A stretch of DNA of 64,000 bases. Source: Deinococcus sp. YIM 77859. Its GTDB lineage: Bacteria; Deinococcota; Deinococci; Deinococcales; Deinococcaceae. Where the stretch lies: contig NZ_JQNI01000002.1 of assembly GCF_000745175.1 (NCBI RefSeq), positions 1,618,501 through 1,682,500 of the forward strand. Direction: 5' to 3'. The translations under genes were made by a program, and so were the position numbers. The notes beneath the pieces are model-generated. The model did not search any database and was not told the DNA's origin. It saw only the letters and a program-made list of their open reading frames with translations. Shown here in pieces: positions 44,734-58,658 of the stretch; within the stretch, counting starts at the first letter, position 1, and the number at the start of each line of letters is the position of its first letter.

Positions 44734-44763
44734 CCCTCGTCTAAGACGGGGGTTTTCTTTTTT
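44734..44763 (+). terminator. Intrinsic terminator after tRNA-Thr
   Basis: Stem CCCTCGTC (44734-44741) with GACGGGGG (44745-44752), one G-T pair and a 3-base loop, followed by TTTTCTTTTTT. Strong terminator. Confidence 0.88.
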
Positions 44764-45259
44764 GGGCGGACCTTCTGACTCCCCCCGCAGCCCGACTTTG
44801 GCAGACACTTGGCAAACCGCCACCGCGTGCTGCTCAGGCGCGGTGCCTGCCCTTCACCATCCGGGGGTACGGGGTCAAAGCTCAGGCACCTCCGCCAGCT
44901 CGCGCAAGAAGATGCCTCGGCACTCCGGGTCAGCGCCTCGGACAAGCCGCACAGTGCTCGTATGCTCCTCACCGACGTGTTGACGGTGGGCGATTCTTCG
45001 CAGACGCGGGCACGCTTCTGCCACCGCTGCAATGGAGGCCGTGTGACCGCCTGCTTGTCGATGCCTCCCGCGCCGAATGGACAGGATCAGGGCCTGCTAG
45101 GGAAACTCGACCCAAGAGTCACAGCTACGGGAGGGCTGCTGGCCAGTGCTGGGGCGACCTGTGGCCTGGGACGTGATGTCGCCCGGGTGCCGCGGTAGAC
45201 TATTTGGCTGAGTGCTTCCGGCGACCCTGCGGACGACCGGAGCGAAAGGGGTCCAGACC
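44764..45259 (+). other. About 500-bp intergenic region between tRNA-Thr and rpoZ
   Basis: Contains only implausible open frames: one on the plus strand (44809-45198) with composition unlike proteins, and one minus frame running across the tRNA. No family resemblance or ribosome sites. The last 80 bases should carry the rpoZ promoter; TAGACT near 45197 is a possible -10. Regions next to tRNA genes are common integration sites, but I found no direct repeat of the tRNA 3' end here. Confidence 0.4.
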
Positions 45260-45559
<300 letters not shown>

Positions 45560-45711
45560 GGACGCGACCGCGGGGAGGACCAGAGCTGGAATGCCCGAGA
45601 AGTTCTACGGGTCCTGAGAAGCCCCCGGCTGGAAGGTCAGTCTGTCTCTCCACGCGCCTCCTTGCGAACAACACGCGGGAGGCGTTCTCCTGTCGGGGCT
45701 AGAGTGGCGGC

Positions 45712-46956
45712 ATGCTGAGCGCCTTTGCCGTGCTGCTGTGCGTTACCGCCGCGCTGGCCTACCTGAACGAGCGTTTCCTGCACTTCCCCACGACGGTCGG
45801 GGTGACGCTGGCAGGTGCCCTGGCCAGTCTCCTTCTCATCGGGCTCGACGCCCTGGGCGTGCCGGGCCTGCGCGGCTGGGCGGCCAGTCTGCTGGAGACG
45901 CTGGACTTCACCAGCTTCGTACTCAACGGCATCCTGAGCCTGCTGCTGTTCGCGGGAGCCCTTGGCCTGAACGCCGGGCAGATGCTGCGCCAGCGGGTGA
46001 GCATCCTGACGCTGGCGGTGCTGAGTACCCTCATCAGCACTTTTTTGATCGGCTTCGCAGCGTACTTCGTGTTCGCGCTGGTGGGCCTGAACGTGCCGCT
46101 GATGTGGGCGCTGCTGTTTGGCGCCCTGATCAGCCCCACGGACCCGGTGGCCGTGCTCGACCTTCTCAAGCGTGCACGCGTTCCCGCACAGATCGAGACC
46201 CTGATTGCGGGCGAGAGCCTCTTTAATGACGGCGTGGGCGTGGTGATCTTCCTGGTGCTCGCCGGGATCGCGGGCATCGGCGGCACCCACACGGAAGCCG
46301 GTGTGGGCGCGGCCCTGGCCCTGTTCGCGCGGGAGGCTCTGGGAGGAATGCTGTTCGGGGCGCTGCTGGGAAGCGTAGGGTACGCGACGCTGCGCTCTAT
46401 TGAGCAGCACGCCGTGGAGGTGCTGCTCACGCTGGCGCTGGTGGTGGGCGGGTACGCCGCTGCCGCCGCGCTCGGCGTGAGCGGTCCGCTCGCGATGGTC
46501 GTCGCCGGGCTCTGCCTCTCGGCGGTCAAGGACCGGGCCTTTGGCCGCGAGACACGCGAGCACATCGAGGGCTTCTGGGAGACGGTCGACCAGGTGCTGA
46601 ATATCCTGCTGTTTGCCTTTATCGGTCTGGACGTGCTGCTCACCGAGACGACCGGGCCGCAGATTCTCGCCAGCCTGCTCCTGATCGTCGTCGCGCTCGC
46701 CGCCCGCTGGATCAGCGTGGCGCTGCCCTTCCTGCTGGTGCGCGCCCGTGAAGGCTACGGCCCGTACACCGTGCGCCTCCTCACCTGGGGGGGCCTGCGC
46801 GGCGGCATCGCGATCAGCCTCGCACTCGGGCTGCCGGACAGCCCCTGGCGCACCCATCTGGTCACCGCCACCTATGCGGTCGTGCTGTTTACCATCGCTG
46901 TACAGGGGCTGACCATCATGCCGCTGGTGCGCCGAGCAAGCGCGGTCAGTGAATAG
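45712..46956 (+). CDS. nhaP: CPA1-family Na+(K+)/H+ antiporter (NhaP-like)
   Basis: 414-residue membrane protein with 11-12 hydrophobic segments. It exchanges protons for sodium or potassium and helps pH and salt control. Conserved motifs: ISPTDPVAVLDLLKRARVP and AGESLFNDGVGVVIFLV, which carry the ion-binding aspartates of the CPA1 family, and LTWGGLRGGIAISLAL, the arginine-rich loop. A -10 TAGAGT (45700-45705) lies 6 bases upstream of ATG, so the mRNA is probably leaderless. It is followed by the convergent amidase gene. Confidence 0.9.
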   Translation: MLSAFAVLLCVTAALAYLNERFLHFPTTVGVTLAGALASLLLIGLDALGVPGLRGWAASLLETLDFTSFVLNGILSLLLFAGALGLNAGQMLRQRVSILTLAVLSTLISTFLIGFAAYFVFALVGLNVPLMWALLFGALISPTDPVAVLDLLKRARVPAQIETLIAGESLFNDGVGVVIFLVLAGIAGIGGTHTEAGVGAALALFAREALGGMLFGALLGSVGYATLRSIEQHAVEVLLTLALVVGGYAAAAALGVSGPLAMVVAGLCLSAVKDRAFGRETREHIEGFWETVDQVLNILLFAFIGLDVLLTETTGPQILASLLLIVVALAARWISVALPFLLVRAREGYGPYTVRLLTWGGLRGGIAISLALGLPDSPWRTHLVTATYAVVLFTIAVQGLTIMPLVRRASAVSE

Positions 46957-46994
46957 TGAATAACCGAGAGCGCTGCCGCTCGGGAGCCAGCCTC

Positions 46995-48746
<1,752 letters not shown>

Positions 48747-48844
48747 GGGTCCTTCTATAGTGACCTGCCGCACGGTGAGAAAAGAGCATCAGCACTCATT
48801 TTGTGGCGCTCTTGGCCGTTTTGCCGCTGGGGGTGGGCTGCGGG

Positions 48845-49633
48845 TTAGGTGGGTGCCGAAAAGGTGCCCGGGGACAGGTGTAGGGGCAGGGTCGGGGCGA
48901 GCCAGACTCGGCCCGTTCCCCGGTAAACCTGCACGTAGCCCTCGCCGGTGCGGCCGCTGCCCAACAGTCCCCGAGCGCTCTTCTCCACGCTGAAGTTCAG
49001 ACCGCCGGTATAGGCCAAGACGAGGTTGCCGTCCACCTTGAGCGTCTCGCCCTGCAATTCCAGGATCTGAAACTCGTCGGGGTGAACGGGGCTTTGCAGG
49101 GCGAAGACACCCGAGCCGCTGAGCTTGGGTTGCACGCGGCCTTCACCGCTGCCCAGCGCCGCGGCCAGACCGCGGTTCACGTGACGGCCCACCGTGACCT
49201 GCCCGGCGCAGGCCACAAAGGCGCCGTCGTCCACGATGAGGTCCTCGCCGCGCAATTCGCCCAGCAGCAGGTGCAGGCGGGTCGGTTCGGTGTAGATCAC
49301 GCCCGAGCCGCGGTAGGCAGTTTTGAAGAGGCTCTCACCGGTCGCGGCGGCCGTCACCGCACCCCGCAGCAGGCCCCCCAGGCCGCCCCCGCCTCCGGTG
49401 GTCGCGGCCAGCTCCAGGTCACCGCGCAGGTACTGAAGCAGGCCGGGCTCCAGGATGGCCGTTTCCCCGCCGGTGTGCACGGCCAGTTGCCGCCAGCGGT
49501 CCGGGCGGGTGAGCGGCTGAACGTAGCCCTCCAGGGGCGGCTCGGTGGGCCGTGGACCGAATTCGATCACGTCCAGGCGCACGCCCTGCGCCTCCACAGA
49601 GGCGCTCACCACGGGATGGAATCGGAAATCCAT
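48845..49633 (-). CDS. AIM24/TIGR00266 family protein
   Basis: 262-residue beta-rich protein of the AIM24 (TspA/TIGR00266) family. Repeated blocks [37 protein letters not shown] and [12 protein letters not shown] resemble its tandem beta-helix halves. Bacterial members have no firm function; some are linked to stress or membrane remodelling. A GTAC-type -10 (TACCCC) lies 4 bases upstream of ATG 49633. It is separated by 15 bp from the DUF418 gene upstream and may be co-transcribed with it. Confidence 0.78.
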   Translation of the reverse strand: MDFRFHPVVSASVEAQGVRLDVIEFGPRPTEPPLEGYVQPLTRPDRWRQLAVHTGGETAILEPGLLQYLRGDLELAATTGGGGGLGGLLRGAVTAAATGESLFKTAYRGSGVIYTEPTRLHLLLGELRGEDLIVDDGAFVACAGQVTVGRHVNRGLAAALGSGEGRVQPKLSGSGVFALQSPVHPDEFQILELQGETLKVDGNLVLAYTGGLNFSVEKSARGLLGSGRTGEGYVQVYRGTGRVWLAPTLPLHLSPGTFSAPT

Positions 49634-49648
49634 ACCGGGGGTACGCGC

Positions 49649-50818
49649 TCAGCCCGCACCCGGTTCCCGCCGCGTTCCCCACCCGTAGACGAGCAGGCGC
49701 GTGAGGCGCTCGAGCGGCCCAGCCCCGAAGCGTGAAAGCACCCACGCGCTGAGCGGAAGCTGCGCCAGGCCGAAGACCAGGGCCAGCAGCACGCTGTACG
49801 CCGCTCCCCACTGCCCGAAGTACCCACCACCATAGGGATAGAAGAAGGTGGTCATGAACAGGCTCTGGGCGATGTAGTTGCTCATGGCGACCCGCCCGCT
49901 CGCCGCAAAGGCCCGCAGCGGCCCCAGCCGGCCCGCTGCCGCGAGCAGCCCCAGCACGCCCACGTATCCCAAGGCCGACGCTAGCCCACCCCCCATCCGC
50001 ACCGGGATGGCCAAGAGGCCCGCCGCCAGGCTCGGCTGGGTGTTCAGCCACGCGAGCAGCGCCCCCAGCGGGAGCCCGAGACCGAGCCCGAACGTGGCCA
50101 GCCGCCGCAGCAGCGGCCGGTGTGCCTGCGGGTGGGTGAGCAGCCCGGTGCGCTGCGCGGCGGCACCCAGGCAAAAGAGGGCAAGCAGCCAGGGGCCGTT
50201 GTAGAGCGTACTGCCGATCAGGTCATTCGGCAGGGTCGCGGCCCGGGCGCTCACCACCTCGGCGTACCCCATCCCCGGCCGGAGGTCAGGCAGGCCATCG
50301 AAGCGAACGCGGGAGCTATCCAGACGGGCCAGCCCGGTCAGCACCCCCGACCACAGCCACCACCCACCCAGCAGGGCCGCCAGGGTCACGAGCAGCGGTG
50401 CCGTGAGCCGCGCGGTCAACAGCAGCGCAAAGGCCAGCAGCGCGTAGTTGGCGATGATGTCGCCATGCCAGACCAGCACGAAGTGCGCCGCGCCGATCAG
50501 CAGCAGCACCAGGAGCCGCCGCGCGAGCGTCCCCGCCCCGTGCCGTGCCAGCAGCCCCGCTGCCCCCCAGCCGAACAGCATCGCAAAGAGGCTGATCGAG
50601 CGCCCGTTGAACAACATGTCGGTGACGACCTGCACGGCCCGGTTGACGCCGCCCTGCGTCCACTCGCGGAACCCCGCGAAGTCCTGCACGTTCACGATCA
50701 GAATGCCCAGCAGCGCCAGGCCCCGCAGCACGTCCGGCAGCAGCGAGCGTTCCCCTGCCCCCACCGGACGCGGCGGGCCGGACTCGGGGGCGGGTTCAGG
50801 CGAGATCAGTCCGGTCAT
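49649..50818 (-). CDS. DUF418 family multi-pass membrane protein (YeiB-like)
   Basis: 389-residue membrane protein with about nine hydrophobic segments. Starts with [22 protein letters not shown], the DUF418/YeiB N-terminal signature (PDxLRGxALLGILxVN), and has [43 protein letters not shown]. Function unknown; relatives are acyltransferase-like. TAGCCT lies 6 bases before ATG 50818. The C-terminal [13 protein letters not shown] is the second family block. Confidence 0.82.
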   Translation of the reverse strand: MTGLISPEPAPESGPPRPVGAGERSLLPDVLRGLALLGILIVNVQDFAGFREWTQGGVNRAVQVVTDMLFNGRSISLFAMLFGWGAAGLLARHGAGTLARRLLVLLLIGAAHFVLVWHGDIIANYALLAFALLLTARLTAPLLVTLAALLGGWWLWSGVLTGLARLDSSRVRFDGLPDLRPGMGYAEVVSARAATLPNDLIGSTLYNGPWLLALFCLGAAAQRTGLLTHPQAHRPLLRRLATFGLGLGLPLGALLAWLNTQPSLAAGLLAIPVRMGGGLASALGYVGVLGLLAAAGRLGPLRAFAASGRVAMSNYIAQSLFMTTFFYPYGGGYFGQWGAAYSVLLALVFGLAQLPLSAWVLSRFGAGPLERLTRLLVYGWGTRREPGAG

Positions 50819-50854
50819 GGGCCCAGGCTAACGCGCTGCCTTCCCGGCAAGCGT

Positions 50855-51532
50855 TCACGCGTGGGGAACCGGTTCGGTGCTCGCCCCCACCGGAGCGTCC
50901 GGCACCTCCGGCAGGGTGTAGGAGTGGGCGAGCTGCGGCATCTCCAGCGACTCGTGACCGCGGTTGACGATGCGGCCACCCGCAAAGCGCGCCACGCTCG
51001 TCAGGGTCAGTTCCCAGTTGCGGCGCTGTGCCGCGTGGACGCCAAAGATGTACGCCAAGCGGTCGAAGTGCGAGTTGGTTCGCAGCAGTGACTCGATCTG
51101 AAGGACCATCTGTCCCGGCGCCTCACCGGGATAGACCCGGAAATCCGAAGTGCCCGCGTCGGGATGCAGGCGCAGGGTGCGAACGCGAAAGCCGAGGGGA
51201 TCCACGTGCTCGACGACCACGCGCCCGCGGCGGATCAGCAGCATGCGAATCCACAGGCGGTCTCCCCGATTCACGGGCGGCACCGGGTGATCGAGCCCGC
51301 GAAACCAAGCCAGCCACTTCGGTGCGTGCTCGGGCAGGTGGTTGCGCCAGTGTTCCGCCACCTCCTGGGGGGTGCGGGTCGCGCCTTCCAGTTCGACCCA
51401 GTAGCGGCGGCGGGTGATCGGTCCCACACCGTCTTCCGGCCCCGAGGGGCGCAGTGGGTCGGGCGGGCCCTTGAGGACGTAGGCAGCCAGGGCCAGGGCA
51501 GGCAGGGCGAGCAGGCGGGAGAGTCGGGACAT
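50855..51532 (-). CDS. Hypothetical protein with N-terminal membrane anchor (START/DUF1990-like, tentative)
   Basis: 225 residues. The N-terminal hydrophobic stretch LLALPALALAAYVLKGP may be a signal anchor. The rest (YWVELEGATRTPQEVAEHWRNHLPEHAPKWLAWFRG and RVRTLRLHPDAGTSDFRVY, then RNWELTLTSVARFAGG) has the alternating strand/helix look of a START-like lipid- or ligand-binding domain, comparable with DUF1990, but the match is weak. GGAGG precedes ATG 51530-51532. It ends 36 bp before the DUF418 gene, same strand. Confidence 0.5.
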   Translation of the reverse strand: MSRLSRLLALPALALAAYVLKGPPDPLRPSGPEDGVGPITRRRYWVELEGATRTPQEVAEHWRNHLPEHAPKWLAWFRGLDHPVPPVNRGDRLWIRMLLIRRGRVVVEHVDPLGFRVRTLRLHPDAGTSDFRVYPGEAPGQMVLQIESLLRTNSHFDRLAYIFGVHAAQRRNWELTLTSVARFAGGRIVNRGHESLEMPQLAHSYTLPEVPDAPVGASTEPVPHA

Positions 51533-51661
51533 GGGGAAAAACCTCCGGGCAGGGCGGGCAACGGCGTGAACGAGACGACGGGCGCAAGATACCCGCCGAA
51601 CACCGGCCAGTGGCACGCCGGGGGTTCATGGAGCGGCAAGAAAAGCGGTGAGAATGACGGC

Positions 51662-52393
51662 ATGACCCCCGATCTCCTTCCCCGCCTGGCCCACGCAGAG
51701 GCAACCGGGCACAGCCGCTTCGGCACCTGGGGCGAAGTCGCCCGCTTCGGGCCACTGGTAGCGGTGTTTGCCGGGCCAGACCTCCCGGTGAACACCGCCT
51801 GGCACGACGGGAGCGCACCGCTGACTAAGGCCGATCTGGAAGCGTTCGAGACGTTCAGCGCCGCGCACGGGCAGCCCGCGACCCTGCACGTCCTGTCCCA
51901 TGCCGCGCCGTCCCTCCTGCCGCTGCTGAGGGCCAGGGGGTACGTGCTGGACTTCCTCCTCCACGTCCATACGCACGATCTGACCGCGCTTCCCCCATTC
52001 CCCGCACTGAACGTCCAGGCGTCACCGGAAGCCGACGCCTGGGCAGCCCTGTCCGCACGGGGCTTCGGTCCGGGCACAGAGCGAATGATGCGGCTCGTCG
52101 CCCACGCTCCCGGCACACACCTCCTCACTGCCCTCGTGGACGCTCAGCCTGTCGCTGCCGCCGCCCTGAGCGTGCAGGAGGGTGTGGCCGCTTTGTACGG
52201 CACCTCCACCCTCCCGGAGTTCCGGGAACGGGGGGCGCAGACGGCCCTGCTCGCCGCGCGGCTGCACCTGGCCAAGGAGCGAGGAGCACACTTTGCCAGT
52301 GTCTTTGTCGCGCCTGGCAGCGGGAGCGAACGGAACGTGCGGCGGGCGGGGTTCGGGCTGGCGGGGGTGCGGCTGACGTTCAGGAAGAGGTGA
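51662..52393 (+). CDS. GNAT family N-acetyltransferase
   Basis: 243 residues. The C-terminal half carries GNAT marks: ALSVQEGVAALYGTSTLPEFRERGAQTALLAARL (pyrophosphate loop REQGAQ-type with R-E-R-G-A-Q) and FASVFVAPGSGSERNVRRAGF. The N-terminal half is divergent. A GAGAAT (51650-51655) lies 6 bases before ATG 51662. Substrate unknown. Confidence 0.78.
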   Translation: MTPDLLPRLAHAEATGHSRFGTWGEVARFGPLVAVFAGPDLPVNTAWHDGSAPLTKADLEAFETFSAAHGQPATLHVLSHAAPSLLPLLRARGYVLDFLLHVHTHDLTALPPFPALNVQASPEADAWAALSARGFGPGTERMMRLVAHAPGTHLLTALVDAQPVAAAALSVQEGVAALYGTSTLPEFRERGAQTALLAARLHLAKERGAHFASVFVAPGSGSERNVRRAGFGLAGVRLTFRKR

Positions 52394-52451
52394 CGCTCCG
52401 CTCGGTCATTGCGCGGACGTGCGGGACACAGCCGGCTGCGAGACTGCGGGC

Positions 52452-53339
52452 ATGGGACCCGCCGACCTCATTCGCCTCGCCCTTCCGCTCTACGGCCTCG
52501 CCAGCTCATCCTTCACGGTTCTGCGCAGCCTTGAGGACATCGTGGCGCGCGTGGAGACTCCCGCTGGTCCCACGGTTCTCCGGGTCTGTGCGGCTGGTAC
52601 GGCGGCAGCCCGCCTGGCGGAGATCAGCACTTTCCAGAATGCCGCCGCTGGCACAGGTCTGACCGTTCCCCAGAGTGAGGCAGCCCGCGCTCTGACCCTG
52701 CCGGATGGAACATGCCGTTGGACCGTCTGCTCGACCTGGGTGGATGGGGAGGTGCCCCGTCCGGTGACTGCCGACCTTACCCGGAGGCTGGGGCGGGAGA
52801 CGGCCCGCCTGCACGGGCTGGACTTTCGTCCTCCGGGAACCTGGACCGGCCCGGTGTACGGGGCCGCCTGGCTGCGCGAGTGGTGGAGGGCCGAGGCCCC
52901 GCGTCACCTGAGCACCGCCGACCGCGAGCGGTGTGCGCCCGCCATCGCCCGGGCCGCCGCGTTCATGGAGGCGCACGCGGCGGAGGAGCGGGTCATCCAC
53001 TCGGACCTGCACTTCGGCAATGTGCTGCTGGCCCCAGGTGGGCAGGTCGCTATCCTTGACTTCGACGGGTGCGCCGTGGCCCATCCCGCCTTCGACCTCG
53101 CGCTGACCGAGGGGGAGCTGCTCGACTTCCCGGACGCCCCGGCCCTGACGGCAGCCTACCGGGAGGGGTACGCGGCGCAGTCGGGGCGGCCCTACCCCGC
53201 ACAGGCAGCGGAGTTGCTCCGCGTCGCCACAGCAACGGCCTTTCTGGAGTGGGTGTACGGGAGCGCCAATCCGGAGGTCCGCGCACAGAAGGAAGGGTGG
53301 GTGCCCTCGTTGCTGAATGACCTCGCGCTCAGAGAGTGA
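52452..53339 (+). CDS. Aminoglycoside phosphotransferase/choline kinase-like protein
   Basis: 295-residue APH-family kinase. The catalytic loop VIHSDLHFGNVLL (D185, N190) and the metal-binding ILDFDGCAV (D213) are intact, so it is probably active. The N-terminal nucleotide-binding lobe lacks an obvious P-loop, as usual for this family. The substrate could be an antibiotic, sugar, homoserine or other small alcohol; nothing in the context decides. GAGACT lies 6 bases before ATG 52452. Convergent with the P1 peptidase gene. Confidence 0.85.
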   Translation: MGPADLIRLALPLYGLASSSFTVLRSLEDIVARVETPAGPTVLRVCAAGTAAARLAEISTFQNAAAGTGLTVPQSEAARALTLPDGTCRWTVCSTWVDGEVPRPVTADLTRRLGRETARLHGLDFRPPGTWTGPVYGAAWLREWWRAEAPRHLSTADRERCAPAIARAAAFMEAHAAEERVIHSDLHFGNVLLAPGGQVAILDFDGCAVAHPAFDLALTEGELLDFPDAPALTAAYREGYAAQSGRPYPAQAAELLRVATATAFLEWVYGSANPEVRAQKEGWVPSLLNDLALRE

Positions 53340-53342
53340 GGG

Positions 53343-54245
<903 letters not shown>

Positions 54246-54296
54246 GCCCGCATTGGAGCACGGCGGATCCTGGGCGGGCCGTGACCCCGAGCCGCC

Positions 54297-54965
<669 letters not shown>

Positions 54966-55069
54966 GAGGAGTGCCTCTGTCTCTGGCCGTGAGCCGCTTT
55001 CCGGTCATCGTAGGTTCCTGCACTGCCCTCACGGGTAACCGGAGCGGTTTAGGCTCCCTTAACGCCGGG

Positions 55070-55390
55070 TCAACCTCCGCTGCTTGTGTCCTGCTCGGGG
55101 CCGCTCTGCTCCGGAAGGTACACCGCATCCACCTGCACGCCGTAGCGCAGAAGCACCGTCTTGAGCCGCTGCATGGCCTGCACGGCTCGGGTCCGGTCCT
55201 GGGGCCAAAAGGCCAGGGTCAGCCGGGCCGCTTGGCCGGAGCGCGGCTCCTGCGCCTGCACCTGAAGGGGCCGGGCAAAGGCCGCGTCCCGCAGCACGTC
55301 CCGCAGGATCCGCGCAAAGGTGAGGTCATCCACCCCCTCCAGCGTAAAGGCGATGCCCTGCCGGGTGGTGTGGGCGGAAGAGTTCGGCAT
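55070..55390 (-). CDS. Small conserved hypothetical protein
   Basis: 106 residues, predicted alpha/beta with a Gln- and Arg-rich centre and an acidic, disordered tail. No recognisable family; the segment GIAFTLEGVDDLTFARILRDVLRDAAF is a candidate core. TACCCT lies 6 bases before ATG 55388-55390, so the mRNA is probably leaderless. It lies between the response regulator and the alpha/beta hydrolase gene. Confidence 0.5.
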   Translation of the reverse strand: MPNSSAHTTRQGIAFTLEGVDDLTFARILRDVLRDAAFARPLQVQAQEPRSGQAARLTLAFWPQDRTRAVQAMQRLKTVLLRYGVQVDAVYLPEQSGPEQDTSSGG

Positions 55391-55496
55391 AGGGGCAGGG
55401 TAACCCAGCGGGCGAGCGCCTCCTGTGAGTTGAGGCCAGATTGAAAGAGACCTGCGGGGCGGTTGTGGGTCGGCGGCCCACCCCTACAATGCCCGC

Positions 55497-56414
55497 ATGA
55501 GCACGCCGGAAGAGTCTCACATCGAGCGCCTGAACGGCGCGGACCTGTATTTCGAGGTCGCTGGTCCCGCGGAAGGGCCCGCCGCCGAACCGGCCATCGT
55601 ATTTCTGCATGGCGGCCCCGGCTACAACAGCTATTCGTTTCAGGAGCTGTTCGGTGAGCGCCTGCTGGAAAGGCGCGTGGTGTACCTCGACCAGCGCGGT
55701 TCCGGACGCAGCGGACCGCTTGCGGACACGGCGCAGGGCGGGGAGACGCTGGACCTCGACACGCTCGTCGCGGATGTGGAGGCCCTGCGGGAACACCTCG
55801 GGCTAGAGCGCATCGTGCCGCTGGGGCACGGCTTCGGGGCGCTGGTCGCCCTGGAATACGCGCGGCGGTACCCGGAGCGAACCGCCCGCGTCATCGTGGT
55901 CAACCCCTGGGTCCACTTCCCGGAACTCGCTCTGACGCTGCTGCGCGAGGCTTCGGCCCTGCGTGGGGTGCCCCTGAACGACCCCGCGCCCGAGCTGCGG
56001 GCCCGCACGCCCGCGGGGGAGTACCCGGCGGTCGGGGAGGCGCGGGTGGAGGCGGCGTTTCGGCTGCTCAACGCCCGCGACCTGCTCAACGCCCTGCAGT
56101 TTCGCGACCGCTCCAGCCGCATGCGCCTGGAATTCACCGACGCCGAAGGGCAGCTCACCGGCGGCGGCGAGGTGCAAGAAGCCCTCGTTCGGCAGGGCCT
56201 GTGGGAGTTCGAGTATCCGCCCTTTCTCCAGGAGCTGCGCCGCCCCCTCTTTGTGATCGCGGGCGCCCACGACCGCACGAGCTACCCCGAGCAGGTCGAG
56301 TGGCTGGCGGACCTGGGCGGCGCTGATGTGACGGTTCTCGACGCGGGGCACTACCCCTGGCTGGACGATGAGGACGCCTTTGCCCAGGCGCTGGAGGAGG
56401 CGCTGACGCGGTAG
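55497..56414 (+). CDS. Alpha/beta-hydrolase (prolyl iminopeptidase-like) lacking the nucleophile serine
   Basis: 305-residue alpha/beta hydrolase. The oxyanion-hole motif FLHGGPGYNSYSF and VVYLDQRGSGRS match the prolyl iminopeptidase family. The nucleophile elbow should read G-x-S-x-G, but it is LGHGFGALVALEYA with glycine at G112, and the codon GGC differs from AGC by one base. The acid D259 (AGAHDRTSY) and base H285 (DAGHYPW) remain. So the enzyme is predicted inactive or acts as a binder. TACAAT (55485-55490) sits 6 bases before ATG. Confidence 0.85.
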   Translation: MSTPEESHIERLNGADLYFEVAGPAEGPAAEPAIVFLHGGPGYNSYSFQELFGERLLERRVVYLDQRGSGRSGPLADTAQGGETLDLDTLVADVEALREHLGLERIVPLGHGFGALVALEYARRYPERTARVIVVNPWVHFPELALTLLREASALRGVPLNDPAPELRARTPAGEYPAVGEARVEAAFRLLNARDLLNALQFRDRSSRMRLEFTDAEGQLTGGGEVQEALVRQGLWEFEYPPFLQELRRPLFVIAGAHDRTSYPEQVEWLADLGGADVTVLDAGHYPWLDDEDAFAQALEEALTR

Positions 56415-56473
56415 CTCGCGCCGACACCTCTTTCCGCGCTCTCACCCTTGGCCCGCTATACTCGCCTCACCGT

Positions 56474-57511
<1,038 letters not shown>

Positions 57512-57556
57512 CGCCACTCCACATCCTCCGCCTGTGCCCCCGCCGTACCCTAGGGC

Positions 57557-57739
57557 ATGACCCAGGACGAGAACCGCGCTGACAAGGCACCGCAGGACGA
57601 GACGCGGGGCGAGGTCCTCATCAGCGGCCTGGACACCGGCCCCGCCCCGGAAGAGCGTGAGAACGTCTCTCCCACCGACGAGCTCGCCCGCCTCACGCCG
57701 ATGCTGCCGCACAAGGAACCCGAAGACGAGGACGGCTGA
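57557..57739 (+). CDS. Small acidic hypothetical protein
   Basis: 60 residues, mostly Asp, Glu, Pro and Thr, with no hydrophobic core; likely intrinsically disordered. TACCCT (57546-57551) 5 bases before ATG and steady codon use support it as a real gene. No function can be assigned. It lies between the nucleotidyltransferase and the IclR gene. Confidence 0.55.
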   Translation: MTQDENRADKAPQDETRGEVLISGLDTGPAPEERENVSPTDELARLTPMLPHKEPEDEDG

Positions 57740-57890
57740 CCTGCCGCGCGGCCATCTCCGTGAGCGCCCGCAGGGCCAGCAGCGCGGCAGACGGCCCTGG
57801 ACCCGCTTGCGCCGAGCGATCCGGGAACCCTGACCGCCCTTCGTCGGGCCGTACGGCATTCATGCCTTCTTGTCCCTGTAAGCTGGACAC

Positions 57891-58595
<705 letters not shown>

Positions 58596-58658
58596 CCGGG
58601 CACGTTCCCTCCTTCATCCCGCTCCCACCACTCGACTTGCCATGCCGAAGGACCGCCC

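Noticed and set aside
44764..45259. Integrated element remnant next to tRNA-Thr
   Set aside because: No repeat of the tRNA 3' end, integrase or recombinase motif was found.
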